Assembly: GCA_030591965.1 (NCBI GenBank)
Contig: JAUVAA010000005.1
Span: 1 to 43,559 of the forward strand
Source of the DNA: a bacterium
GTDB lineage: Bacteria > Pseudomonadota > Gammaproteobacteria > Methylococcales > Methylomonadaceae
Direction of reading: 5' to 3'
Length of the DNA stretch: 43,559 bases
The position numbers and the translations under genes were made by a program. Shown here piece by piece: positions 16,444-26,305 of the stretch; the first letter of the stretch is position 1; the number at the start of each line of letters is the position of its first letter. Below the pieces are notes generated by a model that saw nothing but the letters and a program-made list of their open reading frames with translations, had not been told where the DNA came from and ran no database searches.

Positions 16444-17616
16444 TTACTTTATTAACATTAAGGCCGAATCATAAGCGCGCTGAAAAAAACCACCTTTTTC
16501 AATGGAATTTAGCGCTATCAACGGCTTAGAAGTAATTATTTTATCGCGCAACATGACATTGACTGCACCTAAGCTATCACCAGATTTTACTGGTGCTAAT
16601 AGTTTCAAATCAACATTAGTTGTCGCTTTCATTTCCTTATAATGACGCCTAGAAATAGTGACATACATATCATCAGCTAAACCCAAATTAACAACCTCAC
16701 TCGCGCCTTTCCAAACTCTAGCTGTGGTTAGAATCGTATTCGCATCATAAAGCTTATGCGTTTCAAAAAAGCGGAAACCATAATTTAATAAAGTCTGACT
16801 TTCATTGGCGCGAGCACTTTTACTCTTAGTACCTAAAACCACAGAAATTAGACGCATATCTTCTCGTTTTGCCGATGCAACTAAGCAATATCCTGCAGCT
16901 TCAGTATGCCCTGTTTTCACGCCATCAACAGATTCATCACGCCACAATAAAGTATTACGATTTTTTTGCGTGATATTATTAAAAGTAAATTCTTTTTCCT
17001 TATCCCAGCGATAATATTCAGGAAACTCTCTAATTAAAGCGCGCGTCAGCAAAGCAAGGTCGCGAGCGGTAGTATAGTGCTCATTCGGCGCTGGTAATCC
17101 AGTCGCGTTGACAAAATGAGTACTACTCATACCCAACCTATGCGCTTGTTGATTCATCATCTCGGCGAAAGTGCGCTCATCGCCCGCAATATGTTCTGCA
17201 ATGGCAACACTCGCATCATTGCCAGATTGAATCACAATCCCCTTAAGCAAATCCTCCACTTTCACTTTTTTATTCACTTCAATAAACATTTTAGAGCCCG
17301 GAGTTCGCCACGCTTTTTCACTGACGGTGACCATTTCATCGAGACTTAAGCGATTATTGCTTAATTCACGAAAGGCGATATAAACTGTCATTATTTTCGT
17401 TAAACTAGCAGGCGGTAGAACTTCGTCTGCATTTTTCTCAGCTAGGATACGCTCACTATCTGCGTCGAGCAAAATATAACTACTTGCCGCTAAATTTGGT
17501 GGCGCAGGAATAAGAATCTCAGCTTCCGCGTTAACTTGATTAAATGGTAGGCAGAAGAAAGCCAATAGGGCGATTTTCAAGACTAATGGGTAATTAACCG
17601 ATATTTTCAAAAACAT
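16444..17616 (-). CDS. dacA: D-alanyl-D-alanine carboxypeptidase (PBP5/6 type)
   Basis: Removes the terminal D-Ala from peptidoglycan stem peptides in the periplasm. From the ATG at 17616 the protein has 390 residues, the usual size. It has a signal sequence ending near QVNA, then the three active-site motifs: SxxK (S71-K74 in PASLTKIM), SGN (129-131) and KTG (232-234). A PBP5 C-terminal domain follows, ending in an amphipathic-looking tail (FFQRAYDSALMLIK) that would anchor it to the inner membrane. The frame is open to a TTG at 17634, but neither start has a good ribosome site; I prefer ATG. Confidence 0.93.
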   Translation of the reverse strand: MFLKISVNYPLVLKIALLAFFCLPFNQVNAEAEILIPAPPNLAASSYILLDADSERILAEKNADEVLPPASLTKIMTVYIAFRELSNNRLSLDEMVTVSEKAWRTPGSKMFIEVNKKVKVEDLLKGIVIQSGNDASVAIAEHIAGDERTFAEMMNQQAHRLGMSSTHFVNATGLPAPNEHYTTARDLALLTRALIREFPEYYRWDKEKEFTFNNITQKNRNTLLWRDESVDGVKTGHTEAAGYCLVASAKREDMRLISVVLGTKSKSARANESQTLLNYGFRFFETHKLYDANTILTTARVWKGASEVVNLGLADDMYVTISRRHYKEMKATTNVDLKLLAPVKSGDSLGAVNVMLRDKIITSKPLIALNSIEKGGFFQRAYDSALMLIK

Positions 17617-17721
17617 AAGCAAAAATTTAAACAATAAGGAAAAATCACTCAGTAAACAAAGCGATTGGGAAAGTATATCATGTGACCATTGCTATTATTT
17701 TCAGGTACACCTTGAAAAGGT

Positions 17722-18513
17722 TTATTCTGAAATAAAGTGGCTATTATAAATACCTATATTTTTTATTTTTTCTACAATTTCATCAGCTTCAACAACTGAT
17801 ACTACAGGTCCTACCTGCACTTTATAAACAATACGTTCTAGTGTGTGGGTATCAACTATTCTGCTTGTTGTTAAGCGTAATTCAGCAAATCGTTGCTGTA
17901 AAGTGAGCGCATTTTTCTGCTCACCAAAAGCACCTATTTGTAAGTAAACATGCTTAGCTTGGGCTGCAGGCACAGCACTATTGACCTCACCCGGCTGAAC
18001 TGCAACGACTTCGACAAACCCAGTGCCGGCTTTTTCTAATCCTAGCTTAATCGCCGCCGCATAAGATAAATCAATAATTCGATGCTCATGAAAGGGCCCG
18101 CGATCATTCACCCTAACAATCACTGTTTGTTGGTTATCTAGATTAGTCACGCGCACATAACTTGGAATAGGCAAAGTTTTATGAGCCGCAGTCATGGAAA
18201 ACATATCATAATCTTCACCTGTTGCCGTCTTATGCTGGTGAAATTTAGTCCCATACCATGAAGCAATCCCTTGCTTCATATAGCCTTTATTCGTTGACAA
18301 TACCTGGTACTCTTTACCAAGCACCGTATATTTTTTAGGATTAACAGATTTAGACCAAGGCTCATACTGAGGCACTGCATCAGGTATCGTTGCTATATCA
18401 ACACTGACTTGATCAGGTCGCCCATCAACAATATCAATAGGTGCTTCAATTTTTTTCTGAGTTGTACAAGCAGTCAATAAGCTAACACTTAATAATAAAA
18501 TCAGCTTATTCAT
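17722..18513 (-). CDS. rlpA: RlpA septal-ring lipoprotein (lytic transglycosylase)
   Basis: RlpA cleaves denuded glycan strands at the division septum, as shown in Pseudomonas. The 263-residue protein has a lipoprotein signal (LTAC, Cys16), a double-psi beta-barrel with GIASWYGTKFHQHKTATGEDYD and VRVNDRGPFHEHRIIDLSYAAA, and a C-terminal SPOR domain (about 185-263) for binding septal peptidoglycan. Its start overlaps the mltB end by 8 bases, giving two peptidoglycan-cutting enzymes in one unit with dacA downstream. Confidence 0.95.
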   Translation of the reverse strand: MNKLILLLSVSLLTACTTQKKIEAPIDIVDGRPDQVSVDIATIPDAVPQYEPWSKSVNPKKYTVLGKEYQVLSTNKGYMKQGIASWYGTKFHQHKTATGEDYDMFSMTAAHKTLPIPSYVRVTNLDNQQTVIVRVNDRGPFHEHRIIDLSYAAAIKLGLEKAGTGFVEVVAVQPGEVNSAVPAAQAKHVYLQIGAFGEQKNALTLQQRFAELRLTTSRIVDTHTLERIVYKVQVGPVVSVVEADEIVEKIKNIGIYNSHFISE

Positions 18514-19498
18514 GATTAGCTCTCATATATTGCTGCTTAATTGCTGCACTTAGCTGAAAAACAGCCATGGCATAAAGCGGGCTATGATTATAACGAGTAA
18601 TAACATAAAAATTATCCAAACCTACCCATAAATCATCGCCATGCTCCTGCTCAAAACTTAACAACTTGACACGCGTTTGCTCACTTACCTGCTTAGGCAC
18701 TTGCACCCCTAAGTTTTGCAATTGCTTAACCGTAATATCTGGACTCAAGCCCTTAGTCAATGCTTGTTTATATTTATCACCATTTGCCTGCACAACGAAA
18801 GCAATACCTTGTCCTGTTTGCCATTTATGTAAAGCAAAATAATTAGCCACACTCGCAATAGTATCTGCAGGATTGTGCCAAATATCACGTTTCATATCGC
18901 CTTCAAAATCGGCCGAATAATGCCTATAACTACTCGGCATAAACTGCGGCATGCCCATCGCCCCAGCATAAGAGCCAACGGGGTCAAGTGGATTCATTTG
19001 CTCTTCACGACATAATAATAAGAAGTGCTCTAATTCGCTTATAAAAAACTTACTACGCTTAGGATAGTCAAAAGCTAAGGTAGCTAAAGCATCTATCACT
19101 CGATGCCCTCCGGTACGCTCTCCATATAAGGTTTCGACTCCAATAATGGCGACTATAACCTCTTCGGGTACTCCATAACGTTGGGCAGTTAGCTCTAAGC
19201 TAGTACGATTAGTTTGCCAAAATTTAACACCGCCTTGAATACGCGAGTCACGTATAAATATTTTTCTATATTTATACCATGGCATGCCTTCTGCAGGTCT
19301 AGTCATTGCTGCAATTATATTAGGCTTAATTTCTACAGATTGAAATAATTTAGCTAATGCATCGGGTTCAAACTGATGTTGATCCACCATTTTGCCAATA
19401 AATTTCTGCACAGCGACTTGATCTTTTATCTCCGCCAGAGCTAAAGGACTTGCCAAAGAGGATAAAAAAATGAGACTAGCAATTAACAGCTTGTGCAT
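18506..19498 (-). CDS. mltB: Lytic murein transglycosylase B
   Basis: Cleaves the MurNAc-GlcNAc bond with formation of an anhydro end. The 330-residue protein starts with a signal peptide (cleavage near residue 22, ALALA). The catalytic glutamate is E122 in IIGVETLYGERTGG, and the SLT-family blocks SYAGAMGMPQFMPSSYR and DIWHNPADTIASVANYF follow. No lipobox cysteine is seen, so it may be a soluble form. It opens the mltB-rlpA-dacA-dat-ybeD row. Confidence 0.93.
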   Translation of the reverse strand: MHKLLIASLIFLSSLASPLALAEIKDQVAVQKFIGKMVDQHQFEPDALAKLFQSVEIKPNIIAAMTRPAEGMPWYKYRKIFIRDSRIQGGVKFWQTNRTSLELTAQRYGVPEEVIVAIIGVETLYGERTGGHRVIDALATLAFDYPKRSKFFISELEHFLLLCREEQMNPLDPVGSYAGAMGMPQFMPSSYRHYSADFEGDMKRDIWHNPADTIASVANYFALHKWQTGQGIAFVVQANGDKYKQALTKGLSPDITVKQLQNLGVQVPKQVSEQTRVKLLSFEQEHGDDLWVGLDNFYVITRYNHSPLYAMAVFQLSAAIKQQYMRANHE

Positions 19499-19611
19499 AA
19501 TTATTGTTAGAAATTTGATAAGAATAAACGAAGGTTTCTTACAGGAAGATTAAATTAGATTTTTTGATGCGGCCAGCAAAATCTAATGCAAGAAAATATT
19601 ATATAAAAAAT

Positions 19612-19655
19612 GTCGGGTTACGTTATCTGCGCTCTGCTAGATAATCTAACCCGAC
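19612..19655. repeat. REP-like palindrome between lpdA and mltB
   Basis: GTCGGGTTA...TAACCCGAC forms an imperfect 17-bp stem (19612-19628 with 19639-19655) around a 10-base loop. Similar palindromes with CGGGTTA/TAACCCG ends followed by CTACG are widespread repetitive extragenic elements in Gammaproteobacteria. Only one copy lies in this window. It may stabilise the 3' end of the PDH transcript. Confidence 0.65.
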
Positions 19656-19661
19656 CTACGA

Positions 19662-21074
19662 TTATTTTTTCACATACAGATCAGTAATCGTACCAGTGAC
19701 CATTTCAGCTGCGAAAGCAAAGGTTTCTGAAAGTGTTGGATGCGCATGAATGGTTAAACCTACATCTTCTGCATCAGCACCCATTTCTAAGGCTAATACC
19801 GCTTCCGCGACCAATTCACCTGCATTAGGGCCGACCATACCAGCACCTAAAATACGACCTGTCTCAGGATCACACAGCATTTTAGTTAAGCCTTCATTAC
19901 GGCTTAAACTTAATGAACGCCCACTTGCCGCCCAAGGAAATGCCCCTTTTTCATAAGGAATTCCTTGTTTTTTGGCTTCATTTTCGGTCAAGCCCATCCA
20001 TGCAACTTCTGGATCAGTATAAGCAACTGATGGAATCGTTAAGGCATCAAAACCAGATTTATGTCCTGCAGTGACTTCAGCAGCAATCTTTCCTTCATAA
20101 ACGGCTTTATGCGCTAACATCGGTTGACCAACGATATCGCCAATCGCAAAGATATGCGGCACATTAGTTTTTTGCTGCTTATCGACAGAAATAAAGCCCC
20201 ATTCATCTACCTTTACGCCCGCTTTATCAGCGTCAATTAAAGCACCATTCGGCTTACGTCCAACCGCAACTAAAACTTTATCAAATAACTCTGGCTCAGG
20301 CGCTTTGTCACCGCCAAACGTCACTAATAAACCATCATCTTGCGCAACAATTTTTTCTACTTTAGTTTTTAACCAAATGTTTTTATATTGTTTTTTGATA
20401 TGTCGATGCAATGGCGTGACTAAATCTTTATCACAGCCTGGAATAATCTGATCCATTAGCTCTACAACACTAATTTCAGAACCCATCGCATGATAAACCG
20501 TCGCCATTTCTAAACCGATAATACCGCCACCAACGACTAATAATTTCTTCGGCACATCTTCGATATTCAACGCATCGGTTGAATCCATTAAACGTGGATC
20601 ATCATTTGGAAAAGGCGGGATCTTCGTTGCCGTAGAACCAGCCGCAATAATGGCATTATCAAAAGTGATTTTCTGCGTACCCGCCTCACTAGTCACCTCT
20701 AAAGCATTAGCTGAAGTAAATTTACCCAAACCGTGCACAACCGTCACTTTACGCTGTTTGGCTAAACGCGCCAAACCACCATTTAGAGTGCTAGTAATCC
20801 CCTCTTTCCAGCCTCTGATTTTATCTAAATCAAATTCAGGTTTACTAAAGCTTAAGCCATGTTGTTCAAAATGCTCCGCCTCATGCACGATTTGCGCAAC
20901 ATGCAATAAAGCTTTCGATGGAATACAACCGACATTTAGACAAACACCGCCTAATACAGGATACCTTTCTACCAAAACCACTTGCTTACCTAAATCAGCG
21001 GCACGAAAAGCAGCGGTATAACCACCTGGACCACCACCAAGAACTAAAACTTCTGCGTGTATAACATCTGTCAT
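19662..21074 (-). CDS. lpdA: Dihydrolipoamide dehydrogenase (E3 of the pyruvate dehydrogenase complex)
   Basis: Reoxidises the lipoyl groups of E2 with FAD and NAD+. The 470-residue protein has the FAD-binding GGGPGGY at 13-19, the redox disulfide C45/C50 in GGVCLNVGCIPSKALLHVA, the NAD-binding VVGGGIIGLEMATVYHAMG, and the C-terminal HAHPTLSETF with the catalytic histidine. No lipoyl domain is fused at the N-terminus. It follows aceF after 13 bases. Confidence 0.97.
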   Translation of the reverse strand: MTDVIHAEVLVLGGGPGGYTAAFRAADLGKQVVLVERYPVLGGVCLNVGCIPSKALLHVAQIVHEAEHFEQHGLSFSKPEFDLDKIRGWKEGITSTLNGGLARLAKQRKVTVVHGLGKFTSANALEVTSEAGTQKITFDNAIIAAGSTATKIPPFPNDDPRLMDSTDALNIEDVPKKLLVVGGGIIGLEMATVYHAMGSEISVVELMDQIIPGCDKDLVTPLHRHIKKQYKNIWLKTKVEKIVAQDDGLLVTFGGDKAPEPELFDKVLVAVGRKPNGALIDADKAGVKVDEWGFISVDKQQKTNVPHIFAIGDIVGQPMLAHKAVYEGKIAAEVTAGHKSGFDALTIPSVAYTDPEVAWMGLTENEAKKQGIPYEKGAFPWAASGRSLSLSRNEGLTKMLCDPETGRILGAGMVGPNAGELVAEAVLALEMGADAEDVGLTIHAHPTLSETFAFAAEMVTGTITDLYVKK

Positions 21075-21087
21075 TTTATTGCCCCGA

Positions 21088-22716
21088 TTACAGTAACAAG
21101 CGACGAATATCGCTGAGGTATTTAATCAATGTCGCCATAAAGCGTGCACCTTCAGCACCATCAATTACACGGTGATCGTAGGTTAAATCCAACGGTAACA
21201 TTAATTTAGGCTCAAATTCAGAACCATTCCATACCGGCTTCATTTCTGAGCGAGTCACACCTAAAATGGCAACCTCAGGCGCATTAACAATCGGTGTAAA
21301 CGCTTTACCACCAATACCGCCTAAACTAGAAATAGTAATACAACCACCACTCATATCAGCAGGCAATAACTTACCATCACGCGCTTTTTGACTCAGGCTA
21401 TTTAAGTCGTTGGTTAATTCCGCAATGCCTTTTTTATCAACACCTTTTAATACAGGTACGACTAAGCCATTTGGTGTATCAACCGCAATCCCAACATTAA
21501 AATATTTCTTCAGAATTAAGGACTCACCATCAGGCGATAAAGAACTATTCACCGTTGGAAATTTCTGCATCGCAGCAACTAACGCTTTAACAATGAAAAT
21601 CAAACCTGTGACTTTAATATCCGCTGATTTATCTGAATTTAACGCCTTACGGAAGGCTTCCATTTCAGTAATATCCGCCTCATCATGATAGGTCACTAAC
21701 GGTAAGTTCAACCAGACACGGCTTAAATTCTTGCCTGTTAGACGTTTAATCTTACTAAGCTTCTGCTCTTCAGTTTCACCAAACTTACTGAAATCAACCG
21801 CAGGAATCGGTGGAATACCTGCACCACCCTGAACTGCACCGCTAGTCGCACTAGAAGCCATGACTTGTTTAACGAAGTTTTTGACATCATCCTTTAAGAT
21901 GCGGCCTTTACGACCACCACCTTGAGTAATCAAGCTAATGTCTACGCCTAATTCACGTGCAAATAAACGTACACCAGGTGTTGCATGTGCTGATTTACCC
22001 GACCTATTGGCGACAGGCACTGGCGCTACGCTTACTGGGGATGGCTTTTTAACATCAGCCACAGGAGCAGCTGACGCTACAGGTGTCACTGTTTTAGCCG
22101 TAGGTGCTATCGCAGTCTGAGTTTGAGTCTCCAAGCGAATAATTAAATCGCCCTCGTTCACTTTATCGCCCACCTTAACCAGCACTTCTTTAACCACACC
22201 ACCCTCGGTAGAAGGTAAATCCATACTGGCTTTATCGGTTTCTAACACCGCTAAAGTTTGCTCTTTAGTAACCACATCGCCTACTTGAATTAAAACTTCG
22301 ATGACATCAATATCATGCACATCACCCACATCAGGCACAGCCACTTCAATCACACTAGCAACGCCAGCTGTTACGACAGGCTCACTGACTGGTGCAGCTG
22401 TTTCAACTTGTACAGCAGGATCAGCCGCTATCGATGCAGACTCTTCTACAGCAGCAGGCGCAGCATTATTAACCGCAGCGGGTTCAATAGTAATCACTAA
22501 AGAACCTTCATTCACTTTATCGCCTACGCTGAGATGCACTTGCTTCACAACACCGGCTGCAATAGCAGGTAAATCCATACTCGCTTTATCGGTTTCTAAA
22601 ACAGCAACGGTTTGCTCTTCTTCAACCACATCACCCACTTGAACCAAAATCTCGATGACATCAATATCATGCACGTCACCGACATCAGGCACTTTCATTT
22701 CTGTTAATAGCGTCAT
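21088..22716 (-). CDS. aceF: Dihydrolipoamide acetyltransferase (E2) with two lipoyl domains
   Basis: Core of the pyruvate dehydrogenase complex; moves the acetyl group to CoA. The 542-residue protein has two lipoyl domains with lysines K44 and K162, both in ETDKASMDLP, joined by Ala/Pro/Val-rich linkers. A peripheral-subunit-binding domain (ATPGVRLFARELGVDISLITQ) and a catalytic domain ending in LPLDLTYDHRVIDGAEGARF follow. E. coli AceF has three lipoyl domains. The two domains are also near-identical in DNA. I start at 22716 (MTLLTEMKVPD); the frame opens at 22743, inside the end of aceE, and that extension is unlikely. Confidence 0.95.
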   Translation of the reverse strand: MTLLTEMKVPDVGDVHDIDVIEILVQVGDVVEEEQTVAVLETDKASMDLPAIAAGVVKQVHLSVGDKVNEGSLVITIEPAAVNNAAPAAVEESASIAADPAVQVETAAPVSEPVVTAGVASVIEVAVPDVGDVHDIDVIEVLIQVGDVVTKEQTLAVLETDKASMDLPSTEGGVVKEVLVKVGDKVNEGDLIIRLETQTQTAIAPTAKTVTPVASAAPVADVKKPSPVSVAPVPVANRSGKSAHATPGVRLFARELGVDISLITQGGGRKGRILKDDVKNFVKQVMASSATSGAVQGGAGIPPIPAVDFSKFGETEEQKLSKIKRLTGKNLSRVWLNLPLVTYHDEADITEMEAFRKALNSDKSADIKVTGLIFIVKALVAAMQKFPTVNSSLSPDGESLILKKYFNVGIAVDTPNGLVVPVLKGVDKKGIAELTNDLNSLSQKARDGKLLPADMSGGCITISSLGGIGGKAFTPIVNAPEVAILGVTRSEMKPVWNGSEFEPKLMLPLDLTYDHRVIDGAEGARFMATLIKYLSDIRRLLL

Positions 22717-22730
22717 AATTTGCTCTTCTG

Positions 22731-25412
22731 TTAGATTAACCAAGGCGCAGCGGCTTCTGGATCAATATTGTATTTTGCGATAGCAACATCTATTTTCGCC
22801 GCGTCAAATTCACCTTTATCTGCCAATGCTTTTAATGCCGCAATCGTTACATGATAACGATCAACTTCAAAGAAGCTACGTAGCTTAGCCCGCGTATCCG
22901 AACGACCAAAACCATCTGTTCCCAATACCGTATAAGGCGCAGAAATATAAGGGCGAATTTGCTCAGCAAAAGCACGAATATAATCCGTTGCCGCAATCAC
23001 AGGAATATCCGCTTTAGGAATACAGCTTTCTACATGTGATACTTTTGCTTTTTTGCTTGGGTGCAAACGATTCCAACGCTCACACGACTGACCATCGCGC
23101 GCCAATTCAGTAAAACTGGTACAGCTAAATAAATCAGACTCCACACCCCAATCGTCACGCAATAATGTTGCCGCTTCAACCACTTCACAGAAAATTGTAC
23201 CTGAACCTAATAAATGTACTTTAGGTGTTTTCTTGCGACTAATGCCAGATTGAAATAAATACATACCTTTCAGAATATCTTGCGCTGATTCTTCTGGCAT
23301 TGGCGGTTGGTCGTAATTTTCGTTCATCACGGTAATGTAATAAAATACATCTTCTTGCTCGCCATACATACGACGTAAACCGTCTTGAACAATCACTGCC
23401 AATTCATAGGCATACGTTGGATCGTAAGAAATACAGTTTGGAACCGTTGCCGACATTAAATGACTGTGGCCATCTTCATGCTGTAAACCTTCACCATTTA
23501 ATGTTGTTCTACCCGCTGTACCGCCTAATAAGAAACCGCGTGTACGTTGATCTGCTGCCGCCCAAATTAAATCACCCACACGCTGAAAACCAAACATGGA
23601 GTAATAAATAAAGAATGGAATCATCGGCACACCATGGGTTGAATACGCAGTACCTGCGGCAATCCAATCACATAAGCCACCTGCCTCGTTAATCCCTTCT
23701 TGTAAAACCTGACCTTTTTTATCTTCTTTATAGTACATCAACTGATCAGCATCTTGCGGCGTATACAACTGCCCCACTTGCGACCAAATACCTAATTGGC
23801 GGAACATACCTTCCATACCAAAAGTACGCGACTCATCAGGCACAATGGGCACAATACGTTTACCAATATTTTTATCTTTCACTAAAATATTTAAAATACG
23901 CACGAATGCCATTGTCGTTGAAATACCACGTCCAACTTTAGTGCCATCTAAAATTGACTGAAAAGCACTTAGCGCAGGAATCTGCAATACTTCCGATTTT
24001 TGTCTACGCACAGGAATAGCACCGCCTAAATCGGTTCTACGCTGTTGCATATACTTATATTCTTCAGAATCTTCAGCAAACTTTAAATAAGGTAAGCTTT
24101 CTATTTCAGAATCTTTAACAGGCAGCTGCCAACGATCACGAATATCGCTAATCGATTGTAAGCTCATTTTTTTCTGTTGATGACTGGTGTTTTGCGCTTC
24201 ACCAGAATCCCCCATACCATAACCTTTAATAGTTTTGGCTAAAATAACCGTAGGCTGACCTTTATGATTGACCGCAGCATTATAGGCTGAAAACAGTTTA
24301 ATCGGATCATGACCACCACGGTTTAATTCCCAAATATCCTTATCGGTATATTCTTCTACTAAAGCTTGTAATTCTGGCGTATTAAAGAAATACTCCCTTA
24401 CATACGCACCATCTTTTGATTTAAAGGTTTGATATTCACCATCCACACATTCCATCATGCGCTTCATCACCAAACCATCTTTATCTTTTGCAAGTATCGC
24501 ATCCCAGCGTCTACCCCAAATAACTTTAATGACATTCCAGCCCGCGCCACGGAAACTACCCTCTAATTCTTGGATGATTTTACCGTTACCACGCACTGGG
24601 CCATCTAATCGCTGTAAATTACAGTTAACCACAAAAATTAGATTATCTAATTTTTCACGGCCAGCCATAGTAATAGCACCTAATGTTTCTGGCTCATCCG
24701 TTTCACCATCACCTAAGAATGCCCATACCTTACGGTCTTCAGTCTTAGCCATGCCACGATCTTGCATATAATGCATAAAACGCGCTTGGTAAATCGCCAT
24801 AATAGGCCCTAGCCCCATAGATACCGTAGGGAACTGCCAGAAATCAGGCATTAACCAAGGATGAGGGTATGAAGATAAACCATTGCCGCCTACTTCTTGA
24901 CGGAACTGATCCATTTTTTCTTCATCAAAACGGCCTTGCATAAAAGCACGCGCATAATCACCAGGACATGAATGGCCTTGTACAAATACCATATCACCGC
25001 CATGCGCATCAGATGGCGCATGCCAAAAATGGTTATGTCCTATATCGTATAAAGTTGCCGCAGAAGCAAAACTCGCAATATGCCCACCCACATTGGTATT
25101 TCTGTTGGCTCTCAAGACCATCATCATCGCATTCCAACGCACATAGGCTCGGATTTTACGTTCAATCGTGGTCATACCTGGAAATTTCGGCTGCATTTCG
25201 ACAGGAATCGTATTGACATAAGCGGTATTTGCACTAAAAGGAATATCAGCGCCTGATTGTCTCGCCCGCTCAACCAATTGCTCAATGATAAAATGCACAC
25301 GCTCATTACCATCTTGTTCTTGAATAGCGACTAATGCCTCTAACCATTCTTGTGTTTCTGTTGGATCAATATCAATTTGATCTAACTTATTGGCATTCAA
25401 ACCATTACTCAT
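22731..25412 (-). CDS. aceE: Pyruvate dehydrogenase E1 component (homodimeric type)
   Basis: Decarboxylates pyruvate with thiamine diphosphate and passes the acetyl group to AceF. The 893 residues and single-chain layout are those of proteobacterial AceE. Marks are HIASFASAATLYDIGHNHFW, the cofactor motif FLGDGETDEPET, then NCNLQRLDGPVRGNGKIIQELE, and in the second half GRTTLNGEGLQHEDGHS and LGTDGFGRSD. The AGGAG site is well spaced. It follows eda after 207 bases that contain a terminator and a second hairpin next to the ribosome site, so it probably has its own promoter and possible leader control. Confidence 0.97.
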   Translation of the reverse strand: MSNGLNANKLDQIDIDPTETQEWLEALVAIQEQDGNERVHFIIEQLVERARQSGADIPFSANTAYVNTIPVEMQPKFPGMTTIERKIRAYVRWNAMMMVLRANRNTNVGGHIASFASAATLYDIGHNHFWHAPSDAHGGDMVFVQGHSCPGDYARAFMQGRFDEEKMDQFRQEVGGNGLSSYPHPWLMPDFWQFPTVSMGLGPIMAIYQARFMHYMQDRGMAKTEDRKVWAFLGDGETDEPETLGAITMAGREKLDNLIFVVNCNLQRLDGPVRGNGKIIQELEGSFRGAGWNVIKVIWGRRWDAILAKDKDGLVMKRMMECVDGEYQTFKSKDGAYVREYFFNTPELQALVEEYTDKDIWELNRGGHDPIKLFSAYNAAVNHKGQPTVILAKTIKGYGMGDSGEAQNTSHQQKKMSLQSISDIRDRWQLPVKDSEIESLPYLKFAEDSEEYKYMQQRRTDLGGAIPVRRQKSEVLQIPALSAFQSILDGTKVGRGISTTMAFVRILNILVKDKNIGKRIVPIVPDESRTFGMEGMFRQLGIWSQVGQLYTPQDADQLMYYKEDKKGQVLQEGINEAGGLCDWIAAGTAYSTHGVPMIPFFIYYSMFGFQRVGDLIWAAADQRTRGFLLGGTAGRTTLNGEGLQHEDGHSHLMSATVPNCISYDPTYAYELAVIVQDGLRRMYGEQEDVFYYITVMNENYDQPPMPEESAQDILKGMYLFQSGISRKKTPKVHLLGSGTIFCEVVEAATLLRDDWGVESDLFSCTSFTELARDGQSCERWNRLHPSKKAKVSHVESCIPKADIPVIAATDYIRAFAEQIRPYISAPYTVLGTDGFGRSDTRAKLRSFFEVDRYHVTIAALKALADKGEFDAAKIDVAIAKYNIDPEAAAPWLI

Positions 25413-25430
25413 TCCATACTCCTGCGACTT

Positions 25431-25468
25431 TTTTATAAGCTTTGCTTGGTCAACAAAAGCTTATAAAA
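25431..25468 (-). promoter_or_regulatory. 13-bp inverted repeat just upstream of aceE
   Basis: 25431-25443 pairs perfectly with 25456-25468 (core AAGCTTATAAAA, 12-base loop) and ends within a few bases of the aceE AGGAG site. On the minus strand a short A run rather than a T run follows, so it is not a plain terminator. It could be an operator at the aceE promoter or an RNA hairpin in its leader. Confidence 0.5.
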
Positions 25469-25493
25469 ACCATTCATAGCTAAAATTAAGAAA

Positions 25494-25535
25494 GGATATG
25501 AGCAAAGATTGCATTCGCTCTCTTTGCTCACATCC
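25494..25535 (-). terminator. Candidate terminator after eda
   Basis: GGATGTGAGCAAAG (plus-strand 25522-25535) pairs with 25494-25507 with one mismatch, and a moderately U-rich stretch (TTTCTTAATTTT) follows on the minus strand. It lies about 85 bases past the eda stop. Confidence 0.6.
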
Positions 25536-25619
25536 TTGAAGATTTTTATGTTTTCAACCCACCCACCTAACAAAAATCAATCACGACGAGCTGACCTTTC
25601 TTAAATGGGTTTAGGAAAA

Positions 25620-26267
25620 TTAACGCTTTGCGTTAGCCACCGCAACACGAGCAAGCTCAGTTACTGTCGCCCAGTCTTTGTTCTTTACAGCCTCTACAGG
25701 AGCTAACCAAGAACCACCGACACAAGCCACGTTTTTCAGTGCCAAGTAATCATTGTAGTTTTCAGGAGAGATACCACCCGTTGGGCAAAAAGTAATTTGC
25801 GGAATAGGCCCAGCAATACCTTTTAACATAGGGATACCGCCTGCTGCTGCTGCGGGAAAGAACTTGAAATGATCCAAGCCATATTCCATACCTAGCATCA
25901 ACTCAGATACACTTGAAATACCAGGAATTAAAGCGATTTCGCTGTGGTTCGCTGCCTCTAAAAGCTTAGGCGTTAAGCCTGGGCTAATAGCAAAAACCGC
26001 CCCCGCATCTGCGACTGCTTTTAATTCTTCTGGAGTGGTAATCGTACCCGCGCCCACAATTGCACCTTCTACTTCTTGGCTAATGGCACGAATCGCATCC
26101 ATTGCCGCCGCCGTACGTAAAGTAATTTCCAATACGTTAATGCCACCGGCCATTAAAGCACGCGCCAAAGGCACTGCGTCAGCTGCATCCTGAATTACCA
26201 TCACTGGCATGACAGGTGAAGCATTTAGAACATCAGAAGGTTGAACTTTCCAGTTATTAATTGTCAT
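25620..26267 (-). CDS. eda: KDPG aldolase (2-keto-3-deoxy-6-phosphogluconate aldolase)
   Basis: Last step of the Entner-Doudoroff route: splits KDPG into pyruvate and glyceraldehyde-3-phosphate. The 215-residue TIM-barrel protein shows the active-site E47 and R51 in LEITLRT, the GAGTITT and ISPGL blocks, and the Schiff-base lysine K135 in DHFKFFPA. It starts 38 bases after edd and is followed by a terminator. Together with Hps-Phi it completes the pyruvate-forming branch of the RuMP cycle. Confidence 0.97.
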   Translation of the reverse strand: MTINNWKVQPSDVLNASPVMPVMVIQDAADAVPLARALMAGGINVLEITLRTAAAMDAIRAISQEVEGAIVGAGTITTPEELKAVADAGAVFAISPGLTPKLLEAANHSEIALIPGISSVSELMLGMEYGLDHFKFFPAAAAGGIPMLKGIAGPIPQITFCPTGGISPENYNDYLALKNVACVGGSWLAPVEAVKNKDWATVTELARVAVANAKR

Positions 26268-26305
26268 AGTCTTATATTTATTTAGTATTTAGTAAAAGCG
26301 GACGT

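Noticed and set aside
22120-22716. DNA direct repeat in aceF as a mobile or assembly duplication
   Set aside because: It codes for the two lipoyl domains normal for E2 subunits; near-identity is typical of gene conversion in such domains.
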